A stretch of 55,201 bases of DNA from an uncultured Succinivibrionaceae bacterium (lineage in GTDB: Bacteria > Pseudomonadota > Gammaproteobacteria > Enterobacterales > Succinivibrionaceae). The stretch covers positions 1 through 55,201 of the forward strand of contig CASEBB010000030.1 in assembly GCA_949286015.1 (NCBI GenBank), written 5' to 3'. Shown here piece by piece: positions 1 through 9,746 of this stretch. How positions within the stretch are numbered: the first letter of the stretch is position 1; every line of letters begins with the position of its first letter. A model generated the notes under the pieces. It did not search any database and was not told the DNA's origin. It worked only from the letters and a program-made list of their open reading frames with translations. The translations under genes were made by a program, and so were the position numbers.

Positions 1-43
1 AGGATGTGTGTACGCTGTGCTTGGCTAAAGCCCCAATACTAAA

Positions 44-85
44 TGTCGGCTAACCCCACTCTTACGAGTGGGGCATGCGCCGACA
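44..85. other. Nested perfect hairpin at the left edge
   Basis: An inner 8-bp stem (CCCCACTC at 54-61, loop TTAC, GAGTGGGG at 66-73) sits inside an outer 7-bp stem (TGTCGGC at 44-50, GCCGACA at 79-85). No T-run follows, so it does not look like an ordinary terminator. Subterminal hairpins of this kind occur at IS200/IS605-type ends and in their guide RNAs, but no transposase lies inside the window, so that identity is a guess. Confidence 0.5.
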
Positions 86-216
86 ACTCTAGGTCAAAGG
101 CCGATTGTAAGCTCAGCACCGTATGACCAGTGGATAAGCTAAGGGGTTACAGGATGGGGGATAGGCCTTATTTGCAGGCTGGTTAAAGACTGATACAGGC
201 TGGAAAAGGGGAAGGA

Positions 217-248
217 GGAAGAAGAAGAAGAAGAAGAAGAAGAAGAAG
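217..248. repeat. GAA microsatellite
   Basis: About ten uninterrupted GAA triplets. A shorter run of six GAA units is at 10163-10180. Such tracts are slippage-prone. No gene start is close enough to suggest phase variation directly. Confidence 0.85.
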
Positions 249-2299
249 CGAGGCGAGACAAGACGCGACGAAATGAGGTTATCTGGTAGGTGGGCACCAG
301 ACAGTAAAAAATAGGTCCTAGTGTGCAATTCATGGGGAGCCATGTAAGAAGGATAGTGGGCATGACAAGGAAGTGCCTTGGACGGGCTGCCAAAAGCAGT
401 ACCCCATGACTTGCACACTAGAACCTGAATTTCTTATTATTCCACTTTAGCTTTTAGACCAAAGTCACATTTGGACAAGCTGTATGTTTACGCCTGCTGC
501 CACATACCCCCATTTACTGAAATATATCGGTTTACCACAGACAACCTAAGTTAGCTATAGGTAACATGCGTAGTACACAATCTGAAATACTAATTTCATA
601 ATTACGCATGAGAAAAACATGAGTCATCTTGCACCAAAATGACGCACATAGCTCAACTTCTGCCCCCTGCGTTAGCTTGCACTAACTCTGGCATGCCAGT
701 TATATCAATTTCAGATTAAGCACTGATCTAGAGCCTCCTCGCTACGCAGGAAATTGCCCTGCGGCTGCTACAGTTACAGGGTCTATGGCTGCATGGCCGG
801 TACACAGCTCCTATGAGTGATGCTCGGCTCTACGTTGGTAATCTCCACGCTATATGACGCTGCTATAGCGTTTACAAGCGGCAGAGGATAGCGCGCCACC
901 ACGTACAACGATAAGCACGCAACTGCTGTAGGTATGCGCTGCCATGCGGCCTTGGCACAAGGCACCCTCGTGGCTACATGGCCCACAGGCTCCTAAAGTG
1001 CTGTCGCGCTGTAAGCCCTACTACAAGAGGCTTAGTGGCCTTTACGTGCGCAGCACAGAGCCACTAAAAGTTGGCAGCAAACAGACTGGCTTAAGGCTGT
1101 TGCTGCGCTCTCTACTGCCACCGCAGGCGCCCTTCATCAGCACACAAGGGCATAAACACTAAGAGGCACAGACAAAGCAAATTAAGCTTACACTTAGCAC
1201 AAACTTGCAAGTGCCGCTGGCATATGTAGCCACCACCACTGCCGCAGGCTATCTGGCTCATTAAGCCAGCACTCAAACTCTAAGCACACGTCAGCACCCG
1301 CTCTAAGGTGCCAACCACTTGCTCCACACACACTAAGCGCCAATAGCGCCCGCCCATCAAAGCTATCCCTTACCAGACAGCAGAGCCACTGCACCATCTG
1401 CTCTACGCTATGCTGCAGCGCACTTTTGACGGCCACCATCCGGCATCAGCGCAAGCCACAGCTTGTGAGTTGCGCTCCCATGCCCCTGCTGCTAACAGTG
1501 GGTACAAACACGCCAACAGAGGAGCCTGCTCTATAACCCTCTGGACATTAGTGCGTAGGTAGCCTCAAAGAGACTTATCGGCTCTGCTCAGGGTTTGGTG
1601 GATAGGGCACCCACCCTACTCCAAGGTTGGTCACATCACTTGCCATCACACACGCCCTCGTGATTGCTCGCAGTGACGCTGCTGCTTTAGGCCTCACCCA
1701 AAATCAGAGGCGAGCCGGTTTTTGGGACATTTCACGCACAGCAAGCGCTAACACCACTCACGTCATCAGACGCTCCCAGATACGACCACGATGCAAGTAA
1801 GCGAGAGTAAGCGTATGAGCTGTCTATGCGGTGGTTGATAGCTGCTAAGGCCAATGCAGACGCAAGAGCCGTGAAGAGTATCCACCTACCGCCCAACCAC
1901 AGCCACCACAGCAGCACTTGGTCTCGGTACACCACCACGCATGGCAATGCAGCCTAAAAGCACAGCAGCGCTCGACAGCAGGAAAACAAAGGCAGCGATA
2001 AGACGAGATAAAGAAAAGAGGAAACGAGGGGAAAAGAGAGGAAAAAAGAGGCAGGAGAAAAGAAGGGATCGGGAGTGGGAGTAGATGTGAAAAAAATACA
2101 GGGACACCCGCCATTAGCTGCGCAACTGCGCCTAGGGATGGCTCAAACATACCTCTATGCTCATTCCATCCCTGCTCCAGCCTAATGCTTCGAGTTTGTT
2201 GGGATAGAGTATTTCGACTGCACTCTGTTCAAGCGCGTCGACGGCAAGCATTATGAGCAACGCTAAGGTAAGTGTGAACCCTGTATATATCACATATTT

Positions 2300-2364
2300 A
2301 CTACTGCGGGCGCGGCAAGCATCACCCGCAGTAGTGAGCAAGCTGCAAGAACCTAAGTTCTTGC
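2300..2364 (-). terminator. Two hairpins downstream of the porin gene
   Basis: Just past the porin stop are two perfect hairpins: GCAAGAAC/GTTCTTGC (345-352 and 357-364 in the 2000s, loop 4) and an 11-bp stem ACTACTGCGGG/CCCGCAGTAGT (2300-2310 and 2325-2335, loop 14). Neither is followed by a clear T-run on the minus strand. They may end the porin transcript or protect its 3' end. Confidence 0.45.
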
Positions 2365-2425
2365 GATGCGCGCATGATTGCCATGCAACGCAAGCCTTTA
2401 ACAACTAAGTTGAGACAAGCTCAAA

Positions 2426-3664
2426 TTAGAAGTTGTAACGGGCACCGAAGGAGAACACGTTCTCAGAGTAGTAAGTGGTACGGTTTGGACCAGTAACGTA
2501 GTCGAAGTTCTTACCACCGTTGTCGTCATCATCGGTACCAGCATCTAAGCGGCACTCAGCCCAAACGTCAAAGTTTGGATTGACCTTCCACAGAGCTAAG
2601 ATAGGCACAGTAACGGCATCGACATCGCTGTCCTCATCACCGTCAAACTCGATGGTCTGCATCTCGTAGCCGGTAGCCAGACGTAAGCCGTTCTGGAAGG
2701 TGTAAGCAACGGTGAACTCCAAGCCGCTGACATCGTAGTCGCCAGTGGAGGTCGTAAGCACGCCATTGACGTAGTCGTAGCCGTTGAGATCAAACGAACG
2801 AACTTGGTAAGCAGCAGCCATGTATGGGCCCTGAGCTAACGAACCCCAGAAGGCGCTTACTGCCCACTGATCATACGAATCATACTGAGTAGCATAGTAC
2901 TCAGTACCGCCCTGCTGATTGGTATAGGTCTCAGTCCAAGAGTTGTTAGATGCTTTTGGTAAACCATTGGCATCATAGCCATTGTCATTGTCAAACTCAC
3001 CAGCGAGGTAGCCGACGCGGAAACCAATTGGTCCAAAGAGCACATCTGGAGAGGTATAACCTAAAGCAACCGACCAGCTGTAATCAAGATCAACGTTCTC
3101 ATATTGAGGGGCGAAATAGGCACCATCTAAGTGCTCATTCGCACGAGCCATGGCATAGCTGATGTAGGCATCAACACCATAACCAGACCACTGATACATG
3201 ATCGTAGACTCTCTACGGTCATCGTTGCCAGCTAAGCCGGTGCAGCCAGCATCTTCCCAGTGATCGGTTGGGCCAATAGCGTACTTAATGGCCTCTTCAA
3301 ACTTACCAATCTTGACTTGGCCGAACTGACCGAAATCAAAGCCCACCCATAAGTAACGAGCATCGAATCCATCAGCCTCATCGTTCTTGCCGTTGCCGTT
3401 AGCAGCTTCCCACTCGGCCAGAGCAAAAACGTCGATGCCAGAGGTTAATGGGGTACGCAGATCAAAGCCCATACGAGCGGAGGTGTCGATGGAGCCATTC
3501 TCCTTGTCAGTACCGTGGTTCTCAGAATAGAACACGGACTGCACACGGCCGTAAATACCCATCGAGGTACCGTCCTTATCGTAGACGGTAGTAGCAGAAG
3601 CAGTAGAAGCAATCGAAGCAGCAGCTAAAGCAGAAACTGCTAAAGCTAATAAAGACTTCTTCAT
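2426..3664 (-). CDS. Outer-membrane general porin
   Basis: The 412-residue product starts with a clear Sec signal peptide: MKKSLLALAVSALAAAS followed by a small-residue cleavage site near ASA-T. The mature protein opens with a typical porin strand (GIYGRVQS) and ends in aromatic-rich strand FSFGARYNF with C-terminal Phe, the outer-membrane insertion signal. It has alternating beta-strand character and many Asp/Asn/Gly-rich loops, as in OmpC/OmpF-like trimeric porins of gammaproteobacteria, which pass small hydrophilic solutes. Loops are strongly acidic (for example a DDDDNGG stretch near the C-terminus), which would favour cations; that is inference. No strong Shine-Dalgarno sequence is visible before the ATG. 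Two hairpins follow the stop. Neighbouring tolC-like gene is 780 bp upstream, so the porin is probably its own unit. Confidence 0.9.
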   Translation of the reverse strand: MKKSLLALAVSALAAASIASTASATTVYDKDGTSMGIYGRVQSVFYSENHGTDKENGSIDTSARMGFDLRTPLTSGIDVFALAEWEAANGNGKNDEADGFDARYLWVGFDFGQFGQVKIGKFEEAIKYAIGPTDHWEDAGCTGLAGNDDRRESTIMYQWSGYGVDAYISYAMARANEHLDGAYFAPQYENVDLDYSWSVALGYTSPDVLFGPIGFRVGYLAGEFDNDNGYDANGLPKASNNSWTETYTNQQGGTEYYATQYDSYDQWAVSAFWGSLAQGPYMAAAYQVRSFDLNGYDYVNGVLTTSTGDYDVSGLEFTVAYTFQNGLRLATGYEMQTIEFDGDEDSDVDAVTVPILALWKVNPNFDVWAECRLDAGTDDDDNGGKNFDYVTGPNRTTYYSENVFSFGARYNF

Positions 3665-4443
3665 AGTGACTAATCTATCCCAAATCTTTCTTCACAAAAG
3701 TGATTGTAGGCGCGGCCTACGGGTGTAAATATACCACTAAGCTCTTTTTCTGTAAGTCGCTGCTTCTGACCGCACCTCCACAGAAAAGTGACGCTGCGCA
3801 CATAATAACGTTTACGGTAAAGCAGATAGCGATAAATACAGGCTTTTAAAAGTTCCCTATTCAGGGCAAAAAAATTCATTCTAGGCTATTCCACCGCTGC
3901 TTACTTGTCTGACAACCAAGCTACAAAGCCCCGCAAAGTACGCCTTTACCGTCACCTTTTCTTAGGTTCCCTTATGGCCCTAAGTTTTTTCTTTCACCCT
4001 AACAAAGCTGATATTTATCTCCTTTGTCTCTAGTCAGCGCGGCGATTTCAACGCCCCTAGCCAAGCTAATTCACAGAAAACTTAGGATTGCATTAGCAGC
4101 CCTAAGTTTGTTCCTCCCTCTTCCGCCCTCAGGGCCCTTCCCTAATATGCCTTGCTGTTTTCTGATGCCCCCTCTTGTGCTTGTGTGCCCCTGCACGTTT
4201 CCTTAGCTACCGACAAAAGCGCAGATTTATCAGCTTTTTACGATCTGAGCTGTGCTTAGAATCAGTCGTTTGTGGCTTTGCACTTAACTCTGCTGTTAGT
4301 AAGACCGGCGGTAAGCCTTGCCATTTTGCCCGTCCTGCAAGCTGAAATTGCTGTGCCCCTACTCCCACGCTACCAAAACAAAGAGGCAGCAATCTCCGAC
4401 TTGGGGACTGCTGCCTCAGCATCTTCCTGTAACACTGTATTGC
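3665..4443. promoter_or_regulatory. Porin upstream region with paired CTTAGG palindromes
   Basis: This 779-bp gap lies between the tolC-like stop and the porin start. It carries two similar palindromes: CTTAGG-N12-CCTAAG at 3961-3984 and CTTAGG-N14-CCTAAG at 4081-4106. The first is followed by TTTTTT on the plus strand. The second is followed by TTTT on the minus strand and could end the tolC-like transcript. The shared hexamer could also be a regulator site for the porin promoter. No gene is evident. Confidence 0.4.
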
Positions 4444-6000
4444 CTACGCTACGGGCGTCACCTCTTGCGTCGCCTGCTGCAAGATTACCTCAGGAGCGTA
4501 TACATCCACCGGCTCTGCCGCACCATTGTCTGGCACTGCTGCTGGCTCTGGCTTAGTAAAGCTGTCACCGCCTAAGGCAATCATCAGCATCATCGAAGCA
4601 TTGAGCAGGTCGCGCTTGCAGCTTAATAAACGTGTTTGCGCGCTACGCAGGCTATCAGAGGCATCAAGCACATCTGAGATCGAAGCCGAGCCATAGCGGA
4701 AGCGCTCTAAATAGCGCTCGTAATTGCTCTTAGTCAGCAAGTACTCCGAGCCAATGCTCTTGAGCAGCTGCTCTTGGTAGCTCATCTCATTTAAGGCGTT
4801 AGAGACCTCTTCTACCGCCGTGATAAAGCCATTGGCAAAGTCGAGGCGGGCTTGATCGCGCGCCAGCAAGGTGCTTTCCTTTTGCAGGCTCAGCTCATTG
4901 AAGTTGAGGAAAGGAAAGGCAATCGCAGCCCCTAAGGCACCTACAGGGTCAGTTAAGAAGCGCAGCAGATTATCCGAGCTGCCTCCATTAACCCCCGCAT
5001 TGAGGTTAAAGGTAGGGTAGAAGCTGGCGGTGGCCATATCGACGTCAGCATAAGCGGCGCGCACTCGTGCCTCATAGGCCATTAAGTCAGGACGGTTTTG
5101 CAATAAGCTCGCAGGCAACGCCACCTCAATTTGCGGCGTGCGCGTCTTCTCTAAGGCCATGTCGGTAATCGCCGCCTCTAAAGGCGTATCCGTGTACTCA
5201 CCTAAGAGGGTGGTCAGGGCATTGTGCGCCGCTGTCAGCTCATAACTGCGCTGATAGACCATTTGCTCGACGCTGCGGTGATTGACCAGCGCTTGGTCAT
5301 ACTCGAGGCCATCTGAGGCGCCATTAAGCCACATGGTCTTAATGAGGTCTAAGCGTCGCTGTGAGGTTTGCAACTGCTCCTGTGCCATCTGCAGCGCTTC
5401 TTTGGCGTAAGCGTAATTCCAATAGTACTCACTGCAGCGCTGAATGAGCGTCAAGCGCATCGCCTTGTAATCAAAGGCTGTGGCCTTAAATGCCTCATAT
5501 GAGGAGCGCTCCCCTGCGTCTAAGCGGCCAAACAAGTCCACCTCATAGGCAAGAGAAAACGAGCCACTTGAGGAGCGGCGTTCGCTCGTACCATGAGAAA
5601 AATCTTTATTGAGGTTAGAGCTAATGGAGGCGTTAGCTGTTGGGTGTAAGTTAGCCTGCGCCAATCCTAAGCTCACCTCGGCTTGCCGCAGGTTTAAGTA
5701 GGCGGTGGTGATCTCGTAGTTGTGGCTTAGGGTGCGCTCAATCATGGCATTGAGCTTGTCGTCGTTATAGCAGCGATAGAAATCAAGCTGCGCCGCCACA
5801 GAAGAGCTAGGATCCTGTGCCGTACTGTCGAGGCTCACCTTTTGCGAAGGGGCGTTGTAGAGCTCACCATATCCTTGTGGGGCGGTAGCTGCCACGTGGT
5901 TTTCATAATCGGTTTGCAACAGCGAGCAAGAGGAGAGGAAAAAGCAGCTAAATCCCCATAAGGAGTAACGTAAGCCCTGTGAGCAAAGCAGCGTGCGCAT
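4444..6000 (-). CDS. TolC-like outer-membrane efflux lipoprotein (NodT/OprM type)
   Basis: The 518-residue protein has a lipoprotein signal with lipobox LSSC, so Cys25 would be lipidated. Two outer-membrane-efflux repeats follow, each with long helices. Recognisable family words are LRQAEVSLGLAQANLHPT in the first half and LRAAYADVDMATA-FYPTF-like sequence (RVRAAYADVDMATASFYP) in the second. Proteins of this family form the trimeric channel through the outer membrane for RND or ABC tripartite pumps. The start has a good AGGAG site 6-9 bases upstream. The C-terminal 40 residues are Pro/Ala/Val-rich and poorly conserved. No pump gene is adjacent. The nearest candidates are macA and macB about 4 kb away on the same strand, but rfbD-like and pepT genes lie between, so partnership is inference. 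Confidence 0.9.
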   Translation of the reverse strand: MRTLLCSQGLRYSLWGFSCFFLSSCSLLQTDYENHVAATAPQGYGELYNAPSQKVSLDSTAQDPSSSVAAQLDFYRCYNDDKLNAMIERTLSHNYEITTAYLNLRQAEVSLGLAQANLHPTANASISSNLNKDFSHGTSERRSSSGSFSLAYEVDLFGRLDAGERSSYEAFKATAFDYKAMRLTLIQRCSEYYWNYAYAKEALQMAQEQLQTSQRRLDLIKTMWLNGASDGLEYDQALVNHRSVEQMVYQRSYELTAAHNALTTLLGEYTDTPLEAAITDMALEKTRTPQIEVALPASLLQNRPDLMAYEARVRAAYADVDMATASFYPTFNLNAGVNGGSSDNLLRFLTDPVGALGAAIAFPFLNFNELSLQKESTLLARDQARLDFANGFITAVEEVSNALNEMSYQEQLLKSIGSEYLLTKSNYERYLERFRYGSASISDVLDASDSLRSAQTRLLSCKRDLLNASMMLMIALGGDSFTKPEPAAVPDNGAAEPVDVYAPEVILQQATQEVTPVA

Positions 6001-6110
6001 GGTGGTTCTCCTCTATCTAATTGCAAAAAAGCGGTGGTGCACCCAGCAAATGAGCACTATTCTTAAGCAGATTATCGCTGTGCATACTTAGAGCGTGCTT
6101 AGCTCTATAC

Positions 6111-6128
6111 CAGCGCCCGCCCCTGTAG
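6111..6128 (+). repeat. Strand-biased 13-mer, copy 1
   Basis: CAGCGCCCGCCCC followed by TG. Intergenic, between the tolC-like and rfbD-like genes. The same word occurs at 17880, 23352, 25723, 50540 and 53079, always on the plus strand. Confidence 0.7.
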
Positions 6129-6236
6129 CGTGGATCCTTGGACGCAGCAGCGCCGTATCTCAAGATAGACCGCTACTCCGCACACCTATCTCTAAGCTGG
6201 TAGCCCTTGGGGCGTGGTAGCCAATGCCGTGCTACG

Positions 6237-7385
6237 CTACGCCTTATCCTCTGTGCTCTCAGGCTCAGCACTCTCTGCGGACTTCTGCTCTGATGCCGCT
6301 GCATCTGCAGAAGCCTCTGCATCACGATCGTTAGCTTCAGCCTCAGCACTGTCTGCACTATCTGCGCTTTCACTCCCAGAAGTGCCTGCTTGTAAGTCCA
6401 GAGTTGTAATGTCTGGAGCTGGTTGCAACTTACCATGCTCGTCAGTCACAAACGCTGTGAGGGTGTGGTCATAACCATCAAGCGGCAGCTGCCCTTTGCT
6501 CTCCCGCTTATAGGCACGAATGACCTCAGCTAAGTACTGCGGCCAATACGGCATGGTGATACCAAAGGTGCGCTTAAACTTATCGCAGTTTAAGCGGGAG
6601 TCATGCGGGCGCATGGCCTTGCTCTTATACTCATCCGAGCTAATGGAGACCACGGTAATCTCGTGGTTGATCACATGCTGTTGCTGCGCTTGGCGAAAAA
6701 TCTCACGGGCAAAATCATCCCACGATGTAGCCTCAAAACCACTGAAGTGGTACAGTCCAAAGTCCTTAAACGTAGGCTTAAGCACCTGCGGAATGATCTT
6801 AACAATAGCCTCGGCTAAAGCGCGTACTGGGGTAGGATTGCCCAGCTGATCACTTACTACCGCGATCTCGTGACGCTCCCGCGCTAAGGAGAGCATGATC
6901 TTCACAAAGTTGCGGCCAAAGCGTCCAAAGAGCCATGAGGTGCGAATAATCAGCGCTTTGCAGCCGGAGTCCAGCACAAAGTGCTCACCTTCTAATTTGC
7001 TCTTGGCATACACCGAGCGCCCCTCAGTGGCATCATCTTCCTTATGCGGCCCCTCTTTATCCACCGCAAAGACATAATCTGTGGATAAGTGGATCAGCGG
7101 GATATCCAATTGGGCACAGCAGGTAGCGAGGTTACGGGCACCTAGGGCATTGACGCTATAGGCTACGGCCTTTTCACTTTCGGCGCGCTCGACATTGGTA
7201 AAGGCAGCGGTATTGACCACGATGTCCACACCAGAGGCTTGCAGGGCACTGCGGACATTATCGTATTGCGAGATGTCTAAGCTCTGGTGTGAGGATGAGA
7301 CTACCTGATGACCGGCTTTGAGAAGAGCGTATTCCAGCTCGCTACCAACTTGACCTTTGGCTCCGGTGACAAAAACGCGCGCCAT
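6237..7385 (-). CDS. rfbD: dTDP-4-dehydrorhamnose reductase-like protein with acidic tail
   Basis: Short-chain dehydrogenase of the RmlD family, which reduces dTDP-4-keto-L-rhamnose to dTDP-L-rhamnose for surface polysaccharide. The NAD(P) site GAKGQVGSE is at the N-terminus. The STDYVF stretch and the catalytic YAKSKLEGE (YxxxK) are present. The family word RTSWLFGRFGRNFVKIML follows, then the GNPTPV segment. ATG at 7385 is chosen because the longer frame begins with TTG and because this ATG begins the Rossmann strand directly; a GGAG lies about 12 bases upstream. The family usually ends near residue 290-300. Here about 80 more residues follow, the last 55 being almost only Ser, Ala, Glu and Asp. 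No other rhamnose gene is nearby, so the sugar specificity is not proven. Confidence 0.82.
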   Translation of the reverse strand: MARVFVTGAKGQVGSELEYALLKAGHQVVSSSHQSLDISQYDNVRSALQASGVDIVVNTAAFTNVERAESEKAVAYSVNALGARNLATCCAQLDIPLIHLSTDYVFAVDKEGPHKEDDATEGRSVYAKSKLEGEHFVLDSGCKALIIRTSWLFGRFGRNFVKIMLSLARERHEIAVVSDQLGNPTPVRALAEAIVKIIPQVLKPTFKDFGLYHFSGFEATSWDDFAREIFRQAQQQHVINHEITVVSISSDEYKSKAMRPHDSRLNCDKFKRTFGITMPYWPQYLAEVIRAYKRESKGQLPLDGYDHTLTAFVTDEHGKLQPAPDITTLDLQAGTSGSESADSADSAEAEANDRDAEASADAAASEQKSAESAEPESTEDKA

Positions 7386-7639
7386 GACTGAAACGATCTC
7401 CGGCAAAGAGATAAAGGGAATGTGATTGTGGATTAGGGCTTAAGCTGGTAACCGCGCAAAAAGCACTTGATAGCGGAGAATGCTGGCGTTAGCGTCACAG
7501 CTTAGAGCTTCTGTGCAGAGAGCCAGCAACATGCCCCATCTCTCGATGTCAGGACTTACCGCTAACCGCCACTGATAGCCACAACGCAGCGTAAGCGCTG
7601 ACCACGCATATGAGCTTACGCCCTAAGGTTGCCTCTATG

Positions 7640-7792
7640 GGTAGAGCGACTGACTTCATGATGACGGGCTTTAGGGTAATCGTGATGCACTGTCCTAAGC
7701 TTGGAGTAGGCTCACCTGCATCATTCATCGCGAGGTGTGTAACCTTGCCAGCACACATACCCTCTTCCGCCATTTATGCGATCACTCATTCC
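7640..7792 (+). mobile_element. MITE-like repeat, copy 1
   Basis: The left end reads GAGCGACTGACTTCATGATG then ACGGGCTTTAGGGTAATC. The core is CACCTGCATCATTCATCGCG. The right end is CGCCATTTATGCGATCACTC then ATTCC. The ends are inverted repeats of one another. No ORF is inside. Confidence 0.72.
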
Positions 7793-8280
7793 GTAGCAGG
7801 AAGCAGACAGATATCCACCCTCATGGTAACAACCATTACCCGCAACCGTAGCGACAGCAGCGGCAAAAGCAGCGGCTATTACCGTGGCGGTGGGAATGGT
7901 ACCTGAGAGCAGCTACCAGCAAGACCCTTCAGCTCCCTACTTAGAGTGCTACCTCTACTCACCAGCGCAGAGTAGTATCACCTTGAGCTATCACAGAGTG
8001 GCAGCAGCATCCGCAGCTGCTGCGGGCGCTTTTACTCGGTCTCAAGGCCAGCCCTCTGCTCACAGGTAAGTACCGCTACTTAGCACTTACAGGGCTTACG
8101 CTCTACGACTGACTCTCTGGGTAGCTGTTATCATCCTGCTGGCTACCCTAATCACCCTCAGGGTAACCATTATGACCAGCAACCACAGCCACTGCCACAG
8201 CAACAACAGCTGCTATCACTGCCTGTGGGGGTGGATGGGAAGTATGAGAGCCGCTAAACCGAGTACTGCATCGCACACTT

Positions 8281-8433
8281 AGGAACGACAAACTTAATAG
8301 ACGACGGGCTTTAGGGTAATCATGGTACACCGTCCTCAGTTAGGATTAGGCTCACCTGCACCATTCATCTCGAGGTAGGTGACCATGACATCACGTATCC
8401 TATCTCTCGCCATTTATAAGATCACTCATTCCT
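8281..8433 (+). mobile_element. MITE-like repeat, copy 2
   Basis: The left end starts AGGAACGACAAACTTAATAG and reaches ACGACGGGCTTTAGGG. The core is CACCATTCATCTCGAGG. The right end is CGCCATTTATAAGATCACTC then ATTCCTT. The two ends are inverted repeats over about 27 positions. It stops 26 bp from the pepT stop codon, so it lies in or next to the pepT 3' region. Confidence 0.78.
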
Positions 8434-8459
8434 TACCCCGCGTGACGTGAGATGACGCC

Positions 8460-9746
8460 TTAATCGTCATCCTCAGTCTTACCCGCCGCTACCAGCTCCA
8501 CTAAGGCCTTTGTGACCTCATAGCTTGCATGTAAAGACGGCACCGGCAAGCACTCATACACACCATGGCAATTGAGCGGGCCAGCAAAGATGTTCGGGCA
8601 TGGTAAACCACGGCAGCTTAAGTTGGAGCCATCGGTACCGCCACGCACCTTCTTTTCCGTCAGCTCAATACCCGCCTTCTTAAAGGCCGCACGGCAGTAC
8701 TCCAAGATCTTTGGATGCTCCCGCAGTACGGTCTCCATATTCTCGTACTGCGACACAAACAAGACCTCACAGGACTTCTCGCCATACTTGGCGTTGATCT
8801 GATCGACCAGCTCCTCCACAAAGAGGTGGCGCTGCTCTAAGCCCTCTTTGTCAAAGTCACGCAGAATCATCATGAGCTCGGCATGAGCCACACTACCCGT
8901 GGCATCGTGCACATGGTAAAAGCCCGCCTCGTCCTTAGTCGTCTCTGGCGACTCATCTGCAGGCAGCCCCGCAATAAAATCCGCCATCATCTTTAAGGCG
9001 TTCTTGAGCTTGCCGTAGGCAATGGCCGTGTGCACCACCCGCCCATTAAAGGTCACCATCGCGCCTTCGGCATTAAAGGTGGCTACATCAAGCTCACCCT
9101 TTTCACAGCCATCAATAGTCACCGCAAAGTCACTATCAAGCGACTCAATGTCCAAGTACTTAGTCGAGCGTCCAATCTCCTCATCTACGGAGAAGACTAC
9201 GGTCAGGGGGCCGTGCACAATGGAGTCATCTACCACATGCTCCATGAGATGCATCAGCACAGCGATACCTGCTTTGTCATCACCACCTAACAGCGTGGTG
9301 CCATCGGTGACCACAATGTCCTCACCAATGTGATTGGCAAGCTCAGGGGAAATCTCATGGTCAATGACATTGCCATTCTCAAGCTCAATGCCCTCACCAC
9401 GGTAGCCCACTACTAAGGCTGGCTTAACATTGTTACCCGAGGCATCTGGCGCGGTGTCGAGGTGGGCTAAGAGGCATAAGCGCTCGGCTTTTTCGTAACC
9501 GGCAGTGGCAGGAATCTTAGTGATAATGACGCCTTCTTTGGTCTGCACTGGCTTTAATTGCAGACGGGAGATCTGGTTTAAGAGATAGGCGCCTAAGCGT
9601 AACTGGCCAATGCTCGATGGCGTGTCATGACTGCTAATGTCCGAGCGTGTGTCAAAAGCCACCAAGTCGACAAAGAGCTTTAGGAGCTCGTCATCTTGCA
9701 GTTTGCTCTCTAAAGCCTTGTTATCACCCTTTTGCATGCTCGTCAT
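8460..9746 (-). CDS. pepT: Peptidase T (aminotripeptidase)
   Basis: M20-family dizinc exopeptidase that removes the N-terminal residue of tripeptides in the cytosol. Visible family landmarks are LLAHLDTAPD (metal-binding His-Asp), LLGGDDKAGIAVLM (bridging Asp), DEEIGR (general-base Glu and metal-ligand Glu), GTDGSNLS and the late HGVYE metal His. The product is about 428 residues, a little longer than the roughly 410 of Escherichia coli PepT. ATG at 9746 is chosen, with a second in-frame ATG at 9737; both precede the conserved start LLKLFVDLVAFDTRS. The frame stays open for about 100 codons upstream and includes a hydrophobic run, but lacks a ribosome site and would be abnormal for this cytosolic enzyme. 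Acidic DDD end. Confidence 0.93.
   Translation of the reverse strand: MTSMQKGDNKALESKLQDDELLKLFVDLVAFDTRSDISSHDTPSSIGQLRLGAYLLNQISRLQLKPVQTKEGVIITKIPATAGYEKAERLCLLAHLDTAPDASGNNVKPALVVGYRGEGIELENGNVIDHEISPELANHIGEDIVVTDGTTLLGGDDKAGIAVLMHLMEHVVDDSIVHGPLTVVFSVDEEIGRSTKYLDIESLDSDFAVTIDGCEKGELDVATFNAEGAMVTFNGRVVHTAIAYGKLKNALKMMADFIAGLPADESPETTKDEAGFYHVHDATGSVAHAELMMILRDFDKEGLEQRHLFVEELVDQINAKYGEKSCEVLFVSQYENMETVLREHPKILEYCRAAFKKAGIELTEKKVRGGTDGSNLSCRGLPCPNIFAGPLNCHGVYECLPVPSLHASYEVTKALVELVAAGKTEDDD

Larger units (their letters stand above)
1..2425. other. Long gene-free region with simple repeats
   Basis: No open frame here has a ribosome site plus a recognisable protein. The region holds the edge hairpin, a (GAA)n tract of about ten units at 217-248, an AT-richer stretch near 480-720, a purine-rich tract at about 2000-2080, and two hairpins next to the porin gene end. 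A segment near 1600-1680 faintly resembles the inner part of the dispersed repeat seen elsewhere in this window. The region looks like decayed or regulatory DNA. Confidence 0.6.
7386..8459. other. Gap of 1.07 kb holding two MITE-like repeats
   Basis: Between the rfbD-like start and the pepT stop. It contains two copies of the dispersed repeat (about 7640-7792 and 8281-8433) in the same orientation, with a roughly 490-bp non-coding stretch between them. No gene is recognisable. Confidence 0.6.

Noticed and set aside
1845..2150. Minus-strand ORFs over the purine-rich tract (Phe/Ser/Leu-rich).
   Set aside because: The composition results from the A/G-rich opposite strand; no ribosome site or conserved feature.
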